Shown piece by piece: positions 17,045-26,721 of a DNA stretch of 64,000 nt (its first letter is position 1; each line of letters starts with the position of its first letter). The DNA comes from Geothrix sp. (GTDB lineage: Bacteria; Acidobacteriota; Holophagae; Holophagales; Holophagaceae): assembly GCA_019449415.1 (NCBI GenBank), contig JAGRPP010000013.1, forward strand, positions 1 to 64,000, given 5' to 3'. A model generated the notes under the pieces. The model saw only the letters and a program-made list of their open reading frames with translations, was not told the DNA's origin and did no database searches. A program made the translations under genes and the position numbers.

Positions 17045-17983
17045 ATGGGCAAAGTGGCTTGGCTGTTTCCCGGTCAGGGGTCGCAGGCGGTGGGTATGGG
17101 CGTGGCGCTGGCCGAGGCTGAGCCCGCGGCGCGCGCCGTAATCCAGGACGCCGACGCAGCCCTGGGCTTTCCCCTGTCGAGGCTGATGGCCGAAGGGCCC
17201 GAAGAGACCCTGAAGCTCACCGAGCACACCCAGCCCGCGATCCTCACCCACAGCGTCATGGTCGTGCAGGCCTGGGGCCATCGTCTGTCGAAGCCGGACT
17301 TCGCCGCGGGACACTCCCTGGGCGAATACAGCGCCCTGGTGGCCCTGGGGACCCTGAGCTTCCAGGATGCCGTCCGCACCGTGCGCGAGCGCGGCCGGGC
17401 CATGCAGGAGGCCGTGCCCGTGGGCGTGGGCGCCATGGCGGCGATCCTGGGCATGAGCCTGGGCGATGTGGAAGCGAGTTGCGCCGAAGCGGCCGCTACC
17501 ACCGGCAAAATCGTGGTGCCCGCGAACTTCAACGGCCCCGGGCAGATCGTCATCGCCGGCCATGCCGAGGCCGTGGACGCGGCCCTGGAGGCCGTCAAGG
17601 CCCGCGGAGGGCGGAAGGCGATGAAGCTGCCCGTGAGCGCGCCCTTCCACTCCCCGCTCATGGAACCCGCCCAGGCGCGCATGGAGCCCATTCTGCGAGG
17701 CTTGGCCTTCCAGGCGCCCCGCTGTCCCCTGGTGAACAATGTGGACGCAGCCGCAGTCTCGGAACCTGAGGCCCTGAGAGATGGGCTGGTGCGCCAAGTT
17801 TCCGGCGCCGTGCGCTGGCAGGCCACCCTGGATCTGCTGCTGGATCAGGGCGTCACCTCGTTCCTGGAACTGGGGCCGGGCAAGGTCCTGGCCGGCCTCG
17901 TGAAGCGCCAGGCGAAGGAGCGGGGCCTCGAAGTTTCGGCCCTGAGCTTCGGCACGCCCGAAGACCTCGCCCAGCTGGGCTGA
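17045..17983 (+). CDS. fabD: Malonyl-CoA:ACP transacylase
   Basis: Transfers malonyl groups from CoA to acyl carrier protein for fatty-acid elongation. 312 residues. The opening VAWLFPGQGSQAVGMG, active-site Ser in GHSLGEYSALVA, and the oxyanion/His region PVSAPFHSPLM with ELGPGKVL are all present. ATG 17045 has GGGGAGG just upstream; a longer in-frame extension back to 16787 overlaps plsX and shows no homology. Last gene of the yceD-rpmF-plsX-fabD set. Confidence 0.96.
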   Translation: MGKVAWLFPGQGSQAVGMGVALAEAEPAARAVIQDADAALGFPLSRLMAEGPEETLKLTEHTQPAILTHSVMVVQAWGHRLSKPDFAAGHSLGEYSALVALGTLSFQDAVRTVRERGRAMQEAVPVGVGAMAAILGMSLGDVEASCAEAAATTGKIVVPANFNGPGQIVIAGHAEAVDAALEAVKARGGRKAMKLPVSAPFHSPLMEPAQARMEPILRGLAFQAPRCPLVNNVDAAAVSEPEALRDGLVRQVSGAVRWQATLDLLLDQGVTSFLELGPGKVLAGLVKRQAKERGLEVSALSFGTPEDLAQLG

Positions 17984-18141
17984 CACAGCGCTGGCAAGGC
18001 TGTCTGGCGGGAAGGTGTGATGAAAAGCAATGCCCCCCGGGGGTAGGGTGGTGAGGACGACACTGCGTCTTCCAGTGTGCGGTGCCGGGCGGCTGGATGA
18101 GGCTCGGAGGCCGCCCACATCACCCTCAGTCCGAGGTGCCC

Positions 18142-19932
18142 ATGCGCAAGGATCTTGTCTTCGGAATGGCCGGTTCAGGGGGCGATGGCATCGTCTCTGC
18201 CGGTGACTCCCTTCTCCAGGCTGCTTCGGCCGAGGGTTATCACGGCGTGATGACCAAGAGCTTCGGCTCCCAGATCCGCGGCGGCGAGTCCTCCTGTCGC
18301 GTCCGCATCAGCACGGATCCGGTCCTGAACCCCGGCGGCAACCTCGATGTGGCCGTGGCCCTGAACTGGGAGGACTTCCTGAAGTTCGGCGCCGAGTTGC
18401 CCGTGGCCGGCACCACCGTGGTGATCTACGAGGCCGCCACCGGCGTGCCCGAAAACCAGATCCCCCTGGTGGGCGTGACGCCCCTGCAGGTGATCGCGGT
18501 GCCCATCGCGGAGATGGCCAAGGCCCACGCCGGCACCGAGCGCGCCAAGAACACCGTGGTGCTGGGCCTCATCGCCGGCTGGTTCGGCATCGGCGCCGTG
18601 GCGGTGATGAAGGGCATTTCCAAGAAGCTGGCCAAGAAGAGCCAGGAGCTGGTCGACGCCAACCAGAAGGCCTTCGATGCGGGCATGGCTTTCGCGAAGG
18701 AACATCCCCTCAAGGCCGACATGACCATCGTGCCCTTGGAGAACAAGGGCGGCGTCAAGCTCCTGACTGACGGCAACGACATGTGCGCGGCGGCAGCCAT
18801 CTTCGCAGGTTGCCAGTTCTTCGGCGGCTACCCGATCACGCCCTCCACCGAGATCATGCAGTTCTTCACCAACCATGTCTGGAAGTACGGCGGCGCGGTG
18901 CTGCAGGCCGAAGACGAGATCGCGGGCATCGGCGCGGCCGTGGGCGCCTCCTTCGCCGGCAAGAAGGCCATGACCGCCACCAGCGGCCCCGGCCTCTCTC
19001 TGAAGTCCGAGATGATGGGCCTCGCCAGCATCGCCGAGCTGCCCCTGGTGATCGTGGATGTGCAGCGCGGTGGCCCCTCCACGGGCTTGCCCACCAAGAC
19101 CGAGCAGTCCGACCTCTTCGCGGCGGCCTTCTCCGCCCACGGCGATGTGATCCGCCCCGTGCTGGCCCCGACCTCCGTGGCCGACACATTCCGCACCACC
19201 ATCGAGGCCTTCAACATCGCCGAGTACTACCAGACGCCGGTGATCATCCTGTCCGACCAGGAGATCGCCTCGCGCAAGGAGACCCTGGATCCCATCGACA
19301 CCAGCCAGTTCAAGATCATCAACCGCCTCGTCCCCACGGGCTCGGACCTGCAGGACTACAAGCGGTTCAAGCAGACCGAGAACCACATCAGCCCCATCAG
19401 CCACCCCGGCATGCTCGGCGGCACCTACCTGGCTTCCGGCATCGAGCATGTGGAATCCGGCGCACCCACGAACAGCGGTTCCGTGCATGCGCGCATGAAC
19501 GACAAGCGCACGAAGAAGTTCGATCCGCTGAAGGAGCGCAGGGACCTCTTCGAGATCACCGGCAATCCCGATGCGCCGCTGGCCCTGGTGGCCTGGGGCA
19601 GCGTGGCCGGCGTGTGCCGCGAGGCGCTGCAGATGGCCCGGGAACAGGGGCTGGATGTGAAGCTGATGGTGCCCTACCTGCTCTACCCGGTGGCTGAGCA
19701 GACCTACCGCGACTTCTTCGCCTCGGTCCAGAAGGGGCTCGTCGTCGAGCAGTCCCACCTGGCCCAGACCTTCAAGGTGCTGCGCATGCACCTCGACCTG
19801 CCCAAGGGCCTGCAGTCCCTGGCCCGCAGCGGCGCGAACCCGTTCCTGCCCGGCGAGATCGTCGCGGCCCTCCACCATCTCCTCGCGGAGCTGCAGCGCA
19901 GCCACGAGGGCAAGCTTCAGCCCCAGGAGTGA
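18142..19932 (+). CDS. korA: 2-oxoacid:ferredoxin oxidoreductase, fused gamma-alpha subunit
   Basis: A 596-residue fusion. The N-terminal gamma domain (about 1-195) carries GSGGDGIVSAGDSL and SFGSQIRGGESS; the alpha/pyrimidine-binding domains (about 205-590) include FFGGYPITPSTEI and TSGPGLSLKSEM. With the next gene it forms a two-gene KorAB-type enzyme that decarboxylates a 2-oxoacid, probably 2-oxoglutarate, to acyl-CoA with reduction of ferredoxin, a typical anaerobic TCA step. The substrate cannot be fixed from sequence. ATG 18142 has GAGG five bases before it. Stop and the next start are 8 bases apart. Confidence 0.93.
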   Translation: MRKDLVFGMAGSGGDGIVSAGDSLLQAASAEGYHGVMTKSFGSQIRGGESSCRVRISTDPVLNPGGNLDVAVALNWEDFLKFGAELPVAGTTVVIYEAATGVPENQIPLVGVTPLQVIAVPIAEMAKAHAGTERAKNTVVLGLIAGWFGIGAVAVMKGISKKLAKKSQELVDANQKAFDAGMAFAKEHPLKADMTIVPLENKGGVKLLTDGNDMCAAAAIFAGCQFFGGYPITPSTEIMQFFTNHVWKYGGAVLQAEDEIAGIGAAVGASFAGKKAMTATSGPGLSLKSEMMGLASIAELPLVIVDVQRGGPSTGLPTKTEQSDLFAAAFSAHGDVIRPVLAPTSVADTFRTTIEAFNIAEYYQTPVIILSDQEIASRKETLDPIDTSQFKIINRLVPTGSDLQDYKRFKQTENHISPISHPGMLGGTYLASGIEHVESGAPTNSGSVHARMNDKRTKKFDPLKERRDLFEITGNPDAPLALVAWGSVAGVCREALQMAREQGLDVKLMVPYLLYPVAEQTYRDFFASVQKGLVVEQSHLAQTFKVLRMHLDLPKGLQSLARSGANPFLPGEIVAALHHLLAELQRSHEGKLQPQE

Positions 19933-19940
19933 GGTTCATC

Positions 19941-20840
19941 ATGAGCGCGACCATGACCCCCAATGTGAACACTCCGGGCGACTTCCAGGCCAAGGACTAC
20001 AAGAGCGACCTGAAGCCCATCTGGTGCCCCGGCTGTGGTGACTATTCCGTGGTGCAAGGCATCTACCGCGCCCTGGCCGCCATCGGCCGCCCGCCCCACG
20101 AGATCGCCTTCATCTCCGGCATCGGCTGCTCGAGCCGCATTCCTGGCTACACCACGGCCTACGGCTTCAACACCGTCCACGGCCGGGCCCTGCCCATCGC
20201 CCAGGGCATCAAGCTGGCCAACCCCGACCTGCTGGTGCTGGCGGCCGGCGGGGACGGCGACGGCTTCTCCATCGGCGGCGGGCACATCGCCCACCTGATC
20301 CGCCGCAACATCGACATCACCTACATCGTGATGGACAACCAGATCTACGGGCTCACCAAGGGCCAGCTCTCGCCCACCTCGCAGAAGGGCCGCACCACCT
20401 GCACCTCGCCCCACGGGAGCCTCGAGAATCCCGTCAATCCGCTGCTCTATGTGCTGGCCTACGGCGCCGGTTTCGTGGCCCAGGCCTCCCCCACGGACCT
20501 GGTGGGCATGGCGGCCATCATCGAGGAGGCCATCCGCTACCCCGGCTTCGCCTTCGTGAACATCCAGTCCCCCTGCGTCACCTACGGCGAGGAGGCCCAG
20601 CAGATCAAGGGCCTCAAGGCCATCAGCGAGACCCTCGAGAGCCTGGGGCACGATTCGTCGGACCGGCTGGCGGCCATGAACCTGGCCCAGAACTACGGCA
20701 CCAAGCTGAACCTCGGCGTGTTCTACCGGAACCCCGAGCCCGCGCCGACCTACGACGGTCTGGTTCGGGAGCGCCAGGCCCAGCTCTCCCAGGGCGCCCC
20801 GTCGAAGGAGCGTATCCTGGACCTCTTCATCAAGAAGTGA
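19941..20840 (+). CDS. korB: 2-oxoacid:ferredoxin oxidoreductase, beta subunit
   Basis: TPP-binding beta subunit, 299 residues. It shows IWCPGCGDYSVV, the thiamine diphosphate/Mg motif GDGDGFSIGGGHIAHL...RRNIDITYIVMDNQIYG and the conserved Cys residues of the family. There is no extra [4Fe-4S] ferredoxin domain, as usual for KorB. ATG 19941 is chosen because GAGG lies six bases upstream; a GTG at 19929 inside the korA end has no such site. It forms an operon with korA. Confidence 0.94.
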   Translation: MSATMTPNVNTPGDFQAKDYKSDLKPIWCPGCGDYSVVQGIYRALAAIGRPPHEIAFISGIGCSSRIPGYTTAYGFNTVHGRALPIAQGIKLANPDLLVLAAGGDGDGFSIGGGHIAHLIRRNIDITYIVMDNQIYGLTKGQLSPTSQKGRTTCTSPHGSLENPVNPLLYVLAYGAGFVAQASPTDLVGMAAIIEEAIRYPGFAFVNIQSPCVTYGEEAQQIKGLKAISETLESLGHDSSDRLAAMNLAQNYGTKLNLGVFYRNPEPAPTYDGLVRERQAQLSQGAPSKERILDLFIKK

Positions 20841-20853
20841 CGGGAGCCCCAGC

Positions 20854-21378
20854 ATGGCAACGCGAGGAATCGATTTTTCCAGCCTGAGCCCGGTGAATGC
20901 TCTCGATCTGGCGATCCTGATCGAGGAAGAGGCCCAGGAGCGGTACGAGGAGTTCGCGGCCCAGATGGAGCAGCACCGCACGCCGGAGGCGGCTGCGTTC
21001 TTCCGCCTCATGGCCGCCAACGAGGCCAAGCACGGCGAGGAGCTGGCCGCCCGCCGGCGAAAGCTCTTCGGCGACGCGCCCCGGATGGCCACCCGGGCCA
21101 TGATCTTCGATGTGGAGGCGCCGGACTACGATGCCGCCCGCGCCTTCATGAGCCCCCGGCAGGCAATGAAGGCCGCCCTGGCTTCCGAGGTGAAGGCCCA
21201 TGCCTTCTTCGTCACGGCCCTTCCCTCTATCGAGGATGACGGCGTCCGGGCCCTCTTCACGGAACTGCGCGACGAGGAGACTCACCACCAGAACCTCGTG
21301 AAGGCCGAACTGGCGAAGCTCCCGCCGGACAGCAACCTGTCCGACGAGGACTTCGTCGACGAGCCGGCGCCTCAGTAG
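20854..21378 (+). CDS. Ferritin-like (rubrerythrin-type) diiron protein
   Basis: A 174-residue four-helix protein. Diiron ligands are recognisable as Glu residues in IEEEAQERYEEF, NEAKHGEE, an ASEVKAHAF helix and DEETHHQNLV, in the spacing of erythrin/rubrerythrin domains. It lacks the rubredoxin CxxC domain. A role in peroxide reduction or iron handling beside an oxygen-sensitive ferredoxin oxidoreductase is plausible but inferred. It starts 13 bases after korB with GGGAG upstream, so it is probably co-transcribed. Its end overlaps the convergent cytochrome gene by 7 bases. Confidence 0.85.
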   Translation: MATRGIDFSSLSPVNALDLAILIEEEAQERYEEFAAQMEQHRTPEAAAFFRLMAANEAKHGEELAARRRKLFGDAPRMATRAMIFDVEAPDYDAARAFMSPRQAMKAALASEVKAHAFFVTALPSIEDDGVRALFTELRDEETHHQNLVKAELAKLPPDSNLSDEDFVDEPAPQ

Positions 21379-22049
21379 CTCCGGGGTTCCAGCCAGAGTT
21401 CCTTCAGCACCACGGCTGCCAGCGCCAGGAAGGCGAGGCCCAGCAGGGCCAGCGCCAGCCACGGCAGGGTCATTCCGGAGGCCCACGGGGCTCCCGGGTG
21501 GCCCTGGCGCAGCCACCACTGGGCGGCATCAAAGGCCACGGCCGCCGCGCAGAAGCCCATGAGAAGACGGCGCCCTCGCCAGGCCGTCCGCCGCAGGTAG
21601 CCGAAGGCCGCCACAAGGAAGAGCAGTGGGAACACAATCAGGTGGAGCGTCCGGGCCCCGATGAGGGCGAAGAGGCCGCTCGAAACCGTCTCCACGGCCA
21701 GGGGACGCAGATCCTCGTAGCCGGTGATGGGGGGAAACTGGGCCCCGGGGCTGTGGCAGGCGCTGCACTTGTTGGCCACGATGGCCTCCACGGGAGCGAA
21801 GCTCTCCCGCGTGGCGCCGCCCTGCACCCAGATCCGGAAGGTCTCGGTCTCCGCCGGGCTCACATTGGGGGCCATGACGCCCTCCAGGACCGCGACCAGG
21901 CGCGACTTGGCGGCCGGCGGCGGGGCCGCTGCGCGGGCCCGCTCCTGGCGGAGGGCGAAGGCCAGGCCGCTGGCGAGGAGGGCGGCCAGGGCCAGGATCA
22001 CGAAGGTGGCGAAGGCGCGTTCGGAAGAGGGCTGGTTTCGGAGGCTCAT
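21372..22049 (-). CDS. Membrane-anchored monoheme cytochrome c-like protein
   Basis: A 225-residue protein with one N-terminal membrane anchor (about 11-33), a periplasmic segment with a single heme site C95SACH, and then three hydrophobic helices (about 124-145, 155-175, 190-215). The heme domain lies between membrane segments, an arrangement like small quinol or b/c-type electron carriers, but no family is recognisable. It is downstream of the MFS efflux gene on the same strand with a 26-base gap; any functional link to efflux is unclear. Confidence 0.7.
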   Translation of the reverse strand: MSLRNQPSSERAFATFVILALAALLASGLAFALRQERARAAAPPPAAKSRLVAVLEGVMAPNVSPAETETFRIWVQGGATRESFAPVEAIVANKCSACHSPGAQFPPITGYEDLRPLAVETVSSGLFALIGARTLHLIVFPLLFLVAAFGYLRRTAWRGRRLLMGFCAAAVAFDAAQWWLRQGHPGAPWASGMTLPWLALALLGLAFLALAAVVLKELWLEPRSY

Positions 22050-22075
22050 CAGTCCATGGTACCGATCCCGGGGGA

Positions 22076-23641
22076 TCAGTCGATGGGGACGGCGCCGGTG
22101 GCCCGGCTCCGGCGCATGAGGAAGAGGAGGGGCATGAGGGCGAAGCAGAGCACCCCCATGAACCAGAAGGTGTCGGCGAAGGCCATCATGCTCGATTGCC
22201 TGACGACGGTGCCGTAGGCGGCGCCCTGGGCCATGTGGGCGGCATCCGCGGGGGAGAGGCCGCCGCGCAGGATGCCCAGCTGGGTGGCCCGGTCGAGGAG
22301 ACCCTGATAGGCCGGGTCACCCGGGGACAGGTGGCCGACGAGGTTGGCCTGATGGACCTGGGCCCGGCGGGCCAGCATGGTGGTGGCGAGGGCGATGCCC
22401 GTGCTGCCGCCGATGTTGCGGACCAGGTTCATGAGCCCCGCGGCGTAGGCGGTCTTCTCGTGGGGGATGTGCTGGAAGGCCGAGACATTGATGGGGATGA
22501 AGAGGAAGGCGAAGCCGATGCTCTGGACCACCCGGGAGGTCATGGCCGTCTGGAAGTCCACCTGCAGGTTGAAGCCGGACATCTGGATGAGACCCAGGCC
22601 GCAGGTGAAGAACCCGAAGCCGATGAGCCAGCGGGTGTCCACCTTCTTCAGCAGCATGGCCACCACCGGCATCATCAGCAGGATGGCCAGGCCCCCGGGA
22701 CTCAGCACCCATCCGCTCAGCAGGGCCGTGTAGCCCAGCAGGGTCTGGAGGAAGATGGGCAGGAGCGCCAGGCTGCCGTAGAGCACGAAGCCCAGGATGA
22801 AGAGCATGACGATCGACACCGCGAAGGTCCGGTCCTTCAGCAGCCTCAGATCCACGATGGGCCGTTCCTTCCCCAGTTCGTAGAGGACGGCGAAGACCAG
22901 GGCCACCACCGCGACGATGGCGAAGAAGACGATGAAGCCCGAGCTGAACCAGTCCTTGCGCTGGCCTTCGTCCAGCACGATCTCCAGGGAGGCGAGGCCC
23001 AGCGTGAGGATGCCGATGCCCAGGTAGTCGAAGCGGGCGCCTTCCTTGAGGGAGATGCGGTGGAAGGTCGGCGGATCCTGGACCAGGGCGCTGGTGAGCG
23101 AGAAGGACAGGAAGCCCACGGGGATGTTGATGAGGAAGATCCAGTGCCAGCTGAAGTTGTCCGTGATCCAACCGCCGAGCACCGGGCCGATGATGGGGGC
23201 CAGCACCACGCCCATGCCATAGACGGCCATGGCCGCACCGCGCTTCTCATGGGGAAAGGTCTCCACCAGGATGGCCTGGGAGATGGGCTGGAGTCCCCCA
23301 CCACCCAGGCCCTGGAGCACGCGGAAGAAGATCAGCCAGCCCAGGGACGGCGCGATGCCGCAGAGCAGCGAGGCCACCGTGAAGACACTCACGCAGGTGA
23401 GGTAGAAGCGCTTGCGTCCCATGAGGCTGGAGAAGTAGCCGCCCAGGGGCAGCACCACGGCGTTGGCCACCAGGTACGAGGTCAGCACCCAGGTGGTCTC
23501 CTCCACCGTGGCCGAGAGGTCTCCCGCGATGTGCGGCAGAGCCACATTCGCCACGCTGGTGTCGAGGACCTCCATGAAGGTCGCGATCATCACCGTGAGC
23601 GCGATGACCCAGGGGTTGATGGCGCGGTGGGAGGAGGTCAC
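22076..23641 (-). CDS. DHA2-family drug efflux permease (EmrB/QacA type)
   Basis: A 521-residue inner-membrane antiporter with about 14 helices. Signature stretches: FMEVLDTSVANVALPHI (motif D1), YLVANAVVLPLGGYFSSLMGRKRFY (motif A) and GMGVVLAPIIGPVLGGWITD (motif C, typical of exporters). Together with the HlyD adaptor and TolC protein encoded upstream it should form a tripartite pump spanning both membranes. Its ATG overlaps the adaptor stop (ATGA). The MarR gene at the operon head suggests induction by an aromatic or drug-like ligand. Confidence 0.93.
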   Translation of the reverse strand: MTSSHRAINPWVIALTVMIATFMEVLDTSVANVALPHIAGDLSATVEETTWVLTSYLVANAVVLPLGGYFSSLMGRKRFYLTCVSVFTVASLLCGIAPSLGWLIFFRVLQGLGGGGLQPISQAILVETFPHEKRGAAMAVYGMGVVLAPIIGPVLGGWITDNFSWHWIFLINIPVGFLSFSLTSALVQDPPTFHRISLKEGARFDYLGIGILTLGLASLEIVLDEGQRKDWFSSGFIVFFAIVAVVALVFAVLYELGKERPIVDLRLLKDRTFAVSIVMLFILGFVLYGSLALLPIFLQTLLGYTALLSGWVLSPGGLAILLMMPVVAMLLKKVDTRWLIGFGFFTCGLGLIQMSGFNLQVDFQTAMTSRVVQSIGFAFLFIPINVSAFQHIPHEKTAYAAGLMNLVRNIGGSTGIALATTMLARRAQVHQANLVGHLSPGDPAYQGLLDRATQLGILRGGLSPADAAHMAQGAAYGTVVRQSSMMAFADTFWFMGVLCFALMPLLFLMRRSRATGAVPID

Positions 23642-24744
23642 TTCACGATCACCGTGGCTTCGACATTCATGCCGGGGCGCAGAATGACCTTCTGGGCTTC
23701 AGCCTCGTCGATGCGGATCTTCACGGGGATGCGCTGCACCACCTTCACGAAGTTGCCCACGGCATTTTCGGGGGGCAGCAGGCTCATGCGCGAGCCCGTG
23801 GAGCCCGCGATCGAGTCCACGCGGCCCTTGAGCACCGCACCGTTCATGTCCACCTTGACCTCGGCTTCCTGGCCGGGCTTCATGCGGGCGAGCTGAGTCT
23901 CCTTGAAGTTGGCCGTGATCCAGGTCTGGTGCAGGGGGATCAGGGTCAGCAGGCCCTGGCCCGGCTGGATGGTCTGGCCCGCCTCCACGAACTTGCGGGT
24001 CACGACGCCATCCACGGGAGCCAGGATGCGCGTGTAGCCGAGCTGCAGTTCGAGCCCTTCCTGGCTGGCGCGGGCCTGATCCACCTGGGCCTGGGCCGAG
24101 GCCAGGCGGGCCTCGGCGGCGCCCACGGCCACTTTGCGGATGTCCGCTTCGCGCTGGAGCGAACTCAGGCGCTGCTGGGAGGCGCGCCACTCGCTGTCGG
24201 CCACCTCGGCCTGGGTGCGGAAGCCGTCGTACTGGAGGGCGGAGATCTCCTCCCGTTCGGCCAGGGGTTTCATGCGCTGGAGGTCGGTCCTGGCCTTGTC
24301 CAGGCTGGCCTTCTTGGAATCGAGGGTGGCCTTGGCGGTCTCCAGGTCCGAGCTGCGGGCCTGCTGAAAGGCGACCTGGGCGCGCTCCAGATCGGCCTTG
24401 GCCCCTTCGACCTGGGCCCGGGCCTGGGCCTGGGCGGCCCTCGCCTGATCCAATCGGGCCTGGATGTCCCGGGGGTCCATGGCCACCAGCGGGTCCCCGG
24501 CCTTCACGGCCTGGTTGTCCTCCACGAGCACCTTGTCGACGGTGCCGTAGACGCGGCAGGAGACGGGCACGAGGTGGCCGTCCACCTGGGCATCGTCGGT
24601 GCTCATGCGGTTGCGGGAGTAGAACCACAGGCCGCCGCCGATGAGGAGCGCGATGGGCGTTCCGATCAGCAGCGCCCTCATGGCCTTGGCGCCATTGGCG
24701 GGTTCTTCGGCGGGAGCCGTCGGGGCGGTAGCTTCTTGATTCAT
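23638..24744 (-). CDS. HlyD-family periplasmic adaptor (EmrA-like)
   Basis: A 368-residue membrane-fusion protein linking the MFS pump to TolC. One N-terminal membrane anchor, then the barrel-sandwich halves (STDDAQVDGHLVPVSCRVYGTV and YTRILAPVDGVVTRKFV) flanking a long alanine/glutamine-rich coiled coil (about 100-215). ATG 24744 has GGAG seven bases upstream; an in-frame ATG at 24756 overlaps the tolC stop and is the alternative. It overlaps the permease gene by four bases. Confidence 0.92.
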   Translation of the reverse strand: MNQEATAPTAPAEEPANGAKAMRALLIGTPIALLIGGGLWFYSRNRMSTDDAQVDGHLVPVSCRVYGTVDKVLVEDNQAVKAGDPLVAMDPRDIQARLDQARAAQAQARAQVEGAKADLERAQVAFQQARSSDLETAKATLDSKKASLDKARTDLQRMKPLAEREEISALQYDGFRTQAEVADSEWRASQQRLSSLQREADIRKVAVGAAEARLASAQAQVDQARASQEGLELQLGYTRILAPVDGVVTRKFVEAGQTIQPGQGLLTLIPLHQTWITANFKETQLARMKPGQEAEVKVDMNGAVLKGRVDSIAGSTGSRMSLLPPENAVGNFVKVVQRIPVKIRIDEAEAQKVILRPGMNVEATVIVK

Positions 24745-24755
24745 AGGGGGCTCCA

Positions 24756-26132
24756 TCAGCGGGCGAAGAGGGATTCGAGCTGGCCCGTGGCCCGGGCCAG
24801 GTCCGCGCGGGACTGGTTCAGCCGGTAGAGGGCGCTGATCTGGTTTTCGTTGGCGCGGGCCAGTTCATCCTGGGCGTTGATCACTTCGATGTTGTTGCTG
24901 ACGCCGGCCTCGAAGCGGTGACGGGCCTGGGTGAGGGCTTCCGTCGAGAGGGTCACGGCGAGACCCGCCACCTCCACCTCGTGGGCGGCGGCCTCCAGCT
25001 CGGCCCGGGCCACCTGGATCTCGAAGCCGACCTGGGCGCGAACATCGCGCCGCGCCTCCTGGATGCGGACCTGCTCGGAGCGGGCGCGGGAGATGTGGGA
25101 AGAGACGAGACCCCCGGTGAACAGAGGGACACGGAGCCCCAGCGAGACCTGGTAGGTGGTGGCCCAGGGCTGGGACTGGAGGCCGGTGGAACTGTAGGCG
25201 CCCGTGGCGACGAGGGTGGGTAGGCGCAGGCCCTGGGCGGCCTGGCGGAGGTTCTCGGCCGCCTTCTCGCGGGCGTCGAGCGCGGCGAGCTCAGGGCGCT
25301 GGCCGAGGCCCGCCTGGTAGGTCTCCTGGAAACTGCCTCCGGGCAGCGCCGGGGCCACGAGGGTATCCGTCAGGTCGAGGCGGGTGCCGGGTTCCAGGTC
25401 CAGCAGGCGGCCCAGGCCCGCGAGGGCCGTGAACTGCTGAGTCTGGGCCTGGATGAGGCGCTGGCGCTCGGTCTGCAGCTGTACCTGGGCGCGCAGCGTG
25501 TCGAGCTTGGTGCCCACGCCCTGCTTCTGCTGGCTCTCCGCCAGCTTGGCCAGGGCCTCCGCCAGATCCACCCGTGACTCGCCGGCCCGCACGGAGGCGG
25601 CGGCCCGGAGGGCGCGCAGATACTGGCCCACCACCAGGGCGGTGATCTCCTCCCGCACCGCGCGGCCCTGGGCCCGGGCCGAGGTCTCCGCATGCTGGGA
25701 GGCCCGCCACTTCTTCCAGAGGCTCAGGTCGAACAGGGAGACCTGGGCCTCCACGCCCACCTGACCCCAGTTGAAGGGGCCCACCACTTCGGGGCCGTGC
25801 GGGGTGGGGATGCCGATGAAGGCATCCAGGTTGTTCTTGGCCCGCTGACCGGTGGCCTGGGCGGCCACGGAGGGCATGAGGGCCGCGGCGGCGGCCCGGC
25901 GATCATCCCCGCTTTCGGCGATGGCCAGCAGGGACTGCTGCACCCGCGGGTTCTGCTCGAGGGCCTTTCGGATGGCCTGGGCCAGGGTGAGCTGCAGGGC
26001 ATCGGCGGGACTCGCCACCGGCCTGGTGACGGGCGCGGCAGGCGGAACCTGGGCCCAGGCGAGGCTGGGCGTCGCCAAGGCCAGGAGGAGCAGGGGGCCC
26101 CGTCCGAGGGCAGGGGCGGTGATGCGGGACAT
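24756..26132 (-). CDS. TolC-family outer membrane efflux protein
   Basis: A 458-residue outer-membrane channel. Signal peptide about 1-26 (ends SLAWAQ), then two OEP repeats rich in Ala/Gln coiled coil, with TLAQAIRKALEQNPRVQQ at the start of the first and the family phrase YQVSLGLRVPLFTGG in the second; GVSNNIEVINAQDEL is the typical C-terminal helix. ATG 26132 is chosen because GGAGG lies five bases before it; longer upstream frames run into the marR gene. Third member of the marR-tolC-emrA-emrB operon. Confidence 0.93.
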   Translation of the reverse strand: MSRITAPALGRGPLLLLALATPSLAWAQVPPAAPVTRPVASPADALQLTLAQAIRKALEQNPRVQQSLLAIAESGDDRRAAAAALMPSVAAQATGQRAKNNLDAFIGIPTPHGPEVVGPFNWGQVGVEAQVSLFDLSLWKKWRASQHAETSARAQGRAVREEITALVVGQYLRALRAAASVRAGESRVDLAEALAKLAESQQKQGVGTKLDTLRAQVQLQTERQRLIQAQTQQFTALAGLGRLLDLEPGTRLDLTDTLVAPALPGGSFQETYQAGLGQRPELAALDAREKAAENLRQAAQGLRLPTLVATGAYSSTGLQSQPWATTYQVSLGLRVPLFTGGLVSSHISRARSEQVRIQEARRDVRAQVGFEIQVARAELEAAAHEVEVAGLAVTLSTEALTQARHRFEAGVSNNIEVINAQDELARANENQISALYRLNQSRADLARATGQLESLFAR

Positions 26133-26170
26133 GGAAACCTCCACCGGTCGCGAAGAGTTGGCAGGACGGC

Positions 26171-26647
26171 TCATGCGGGCTGTCCGCTGTTGGCGCGCAT
26201 CCGGTTCAGGAAGCCTTTGAACAGATCCAGCTCTTCCCGCGTGAAGCCCTTGAGGTGCGCGTTCAGCACCTTGATGGCCACCGGCGGGAGATGGGGGACC
26301 AGGTTCTGACCCGCCTCCGTGAGTTCCAGGTGGCTGATCCGGCGGTCGAGGCTGCTCTTGACCCGGCGGATCAGGCCCTTCTCCTCCAGGCGGTCGATCA
26401 TGCGCGTCATGGAGCCGGGGTCGTACCGGCTGAAGCGGCACAGCTCGGCGGCCGTGGAGGCGCAGCCCTTGGCGATGCGCATGAGGATCACCCACTGCGC
26501 CCCGCTGATGCCCAGGTCGGCCAGTTCTTCATCAAAGGCCGCCAGCAGCCGCCCGGAGACATCGGCGATCAGGCGGCCGAGGCTCTCTTCCGCCTCGTAG
26601 TTCTCGGGGGTGTACAGCGGCTCGGTCTCCGATGGATCGATGGTCAT
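26171..26647 (-). CDS. MarR-family transcriptional regulator
   Basis: A 158-residue winged-helix repressor, usual size. The recognition region is ELCRFSRYDPGSMTRMIDRLEEKGLIRRVKSSLDRR, a textbook MarR wing (fragment shown split: helix at about 80-95, wing at 100-108 with DRR). It probably represses its own operon, which encodes a tripartite efflux pump downstream, and is released by a small ligand. A good sigma-70-type promoter lies upstream. The gap to tolC is 38 bases. Confidence 0.93.
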   Translation of the reverse strand: MTIDPSETEPLYTPENYEAEESLGRLIADVSGRLLAAFDEELADLGISGAQWVILMRIAKGCASTAAELCRFSRYDPGSMTRMIDRLEEKGLIRRVKSSLDRRISHLELTEAGQNLVPHLPPVAIKVLNAHLKGFTREELDLFKGFLNRMRANSGQPA

Positions 26648-26692
26648 GCACAGGTCCTTGTTTGGTGTCTAAGCAATAACTGTCAAGGCAAC

Positions 26693-26721
26693 AATTTAAA
26701 AATTTTTTGACCACCTGTCAA
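26693..26721 (-). promoter_or_regulatory. Sigma-70-like promoter of the marR efflux operon
   Basis: On the minus strand TTGACA (26721-26716) is separated by 17 bases from TAAATT (26698-26693), a near-consensus promoter in an A/T-rich island. A second TTGACAG lies at 26686-26680. The region between promoter and start (26648-26692) is a likely place for the MarR operator, but I see no clear palindrome to nominate. Confidence 0.7.
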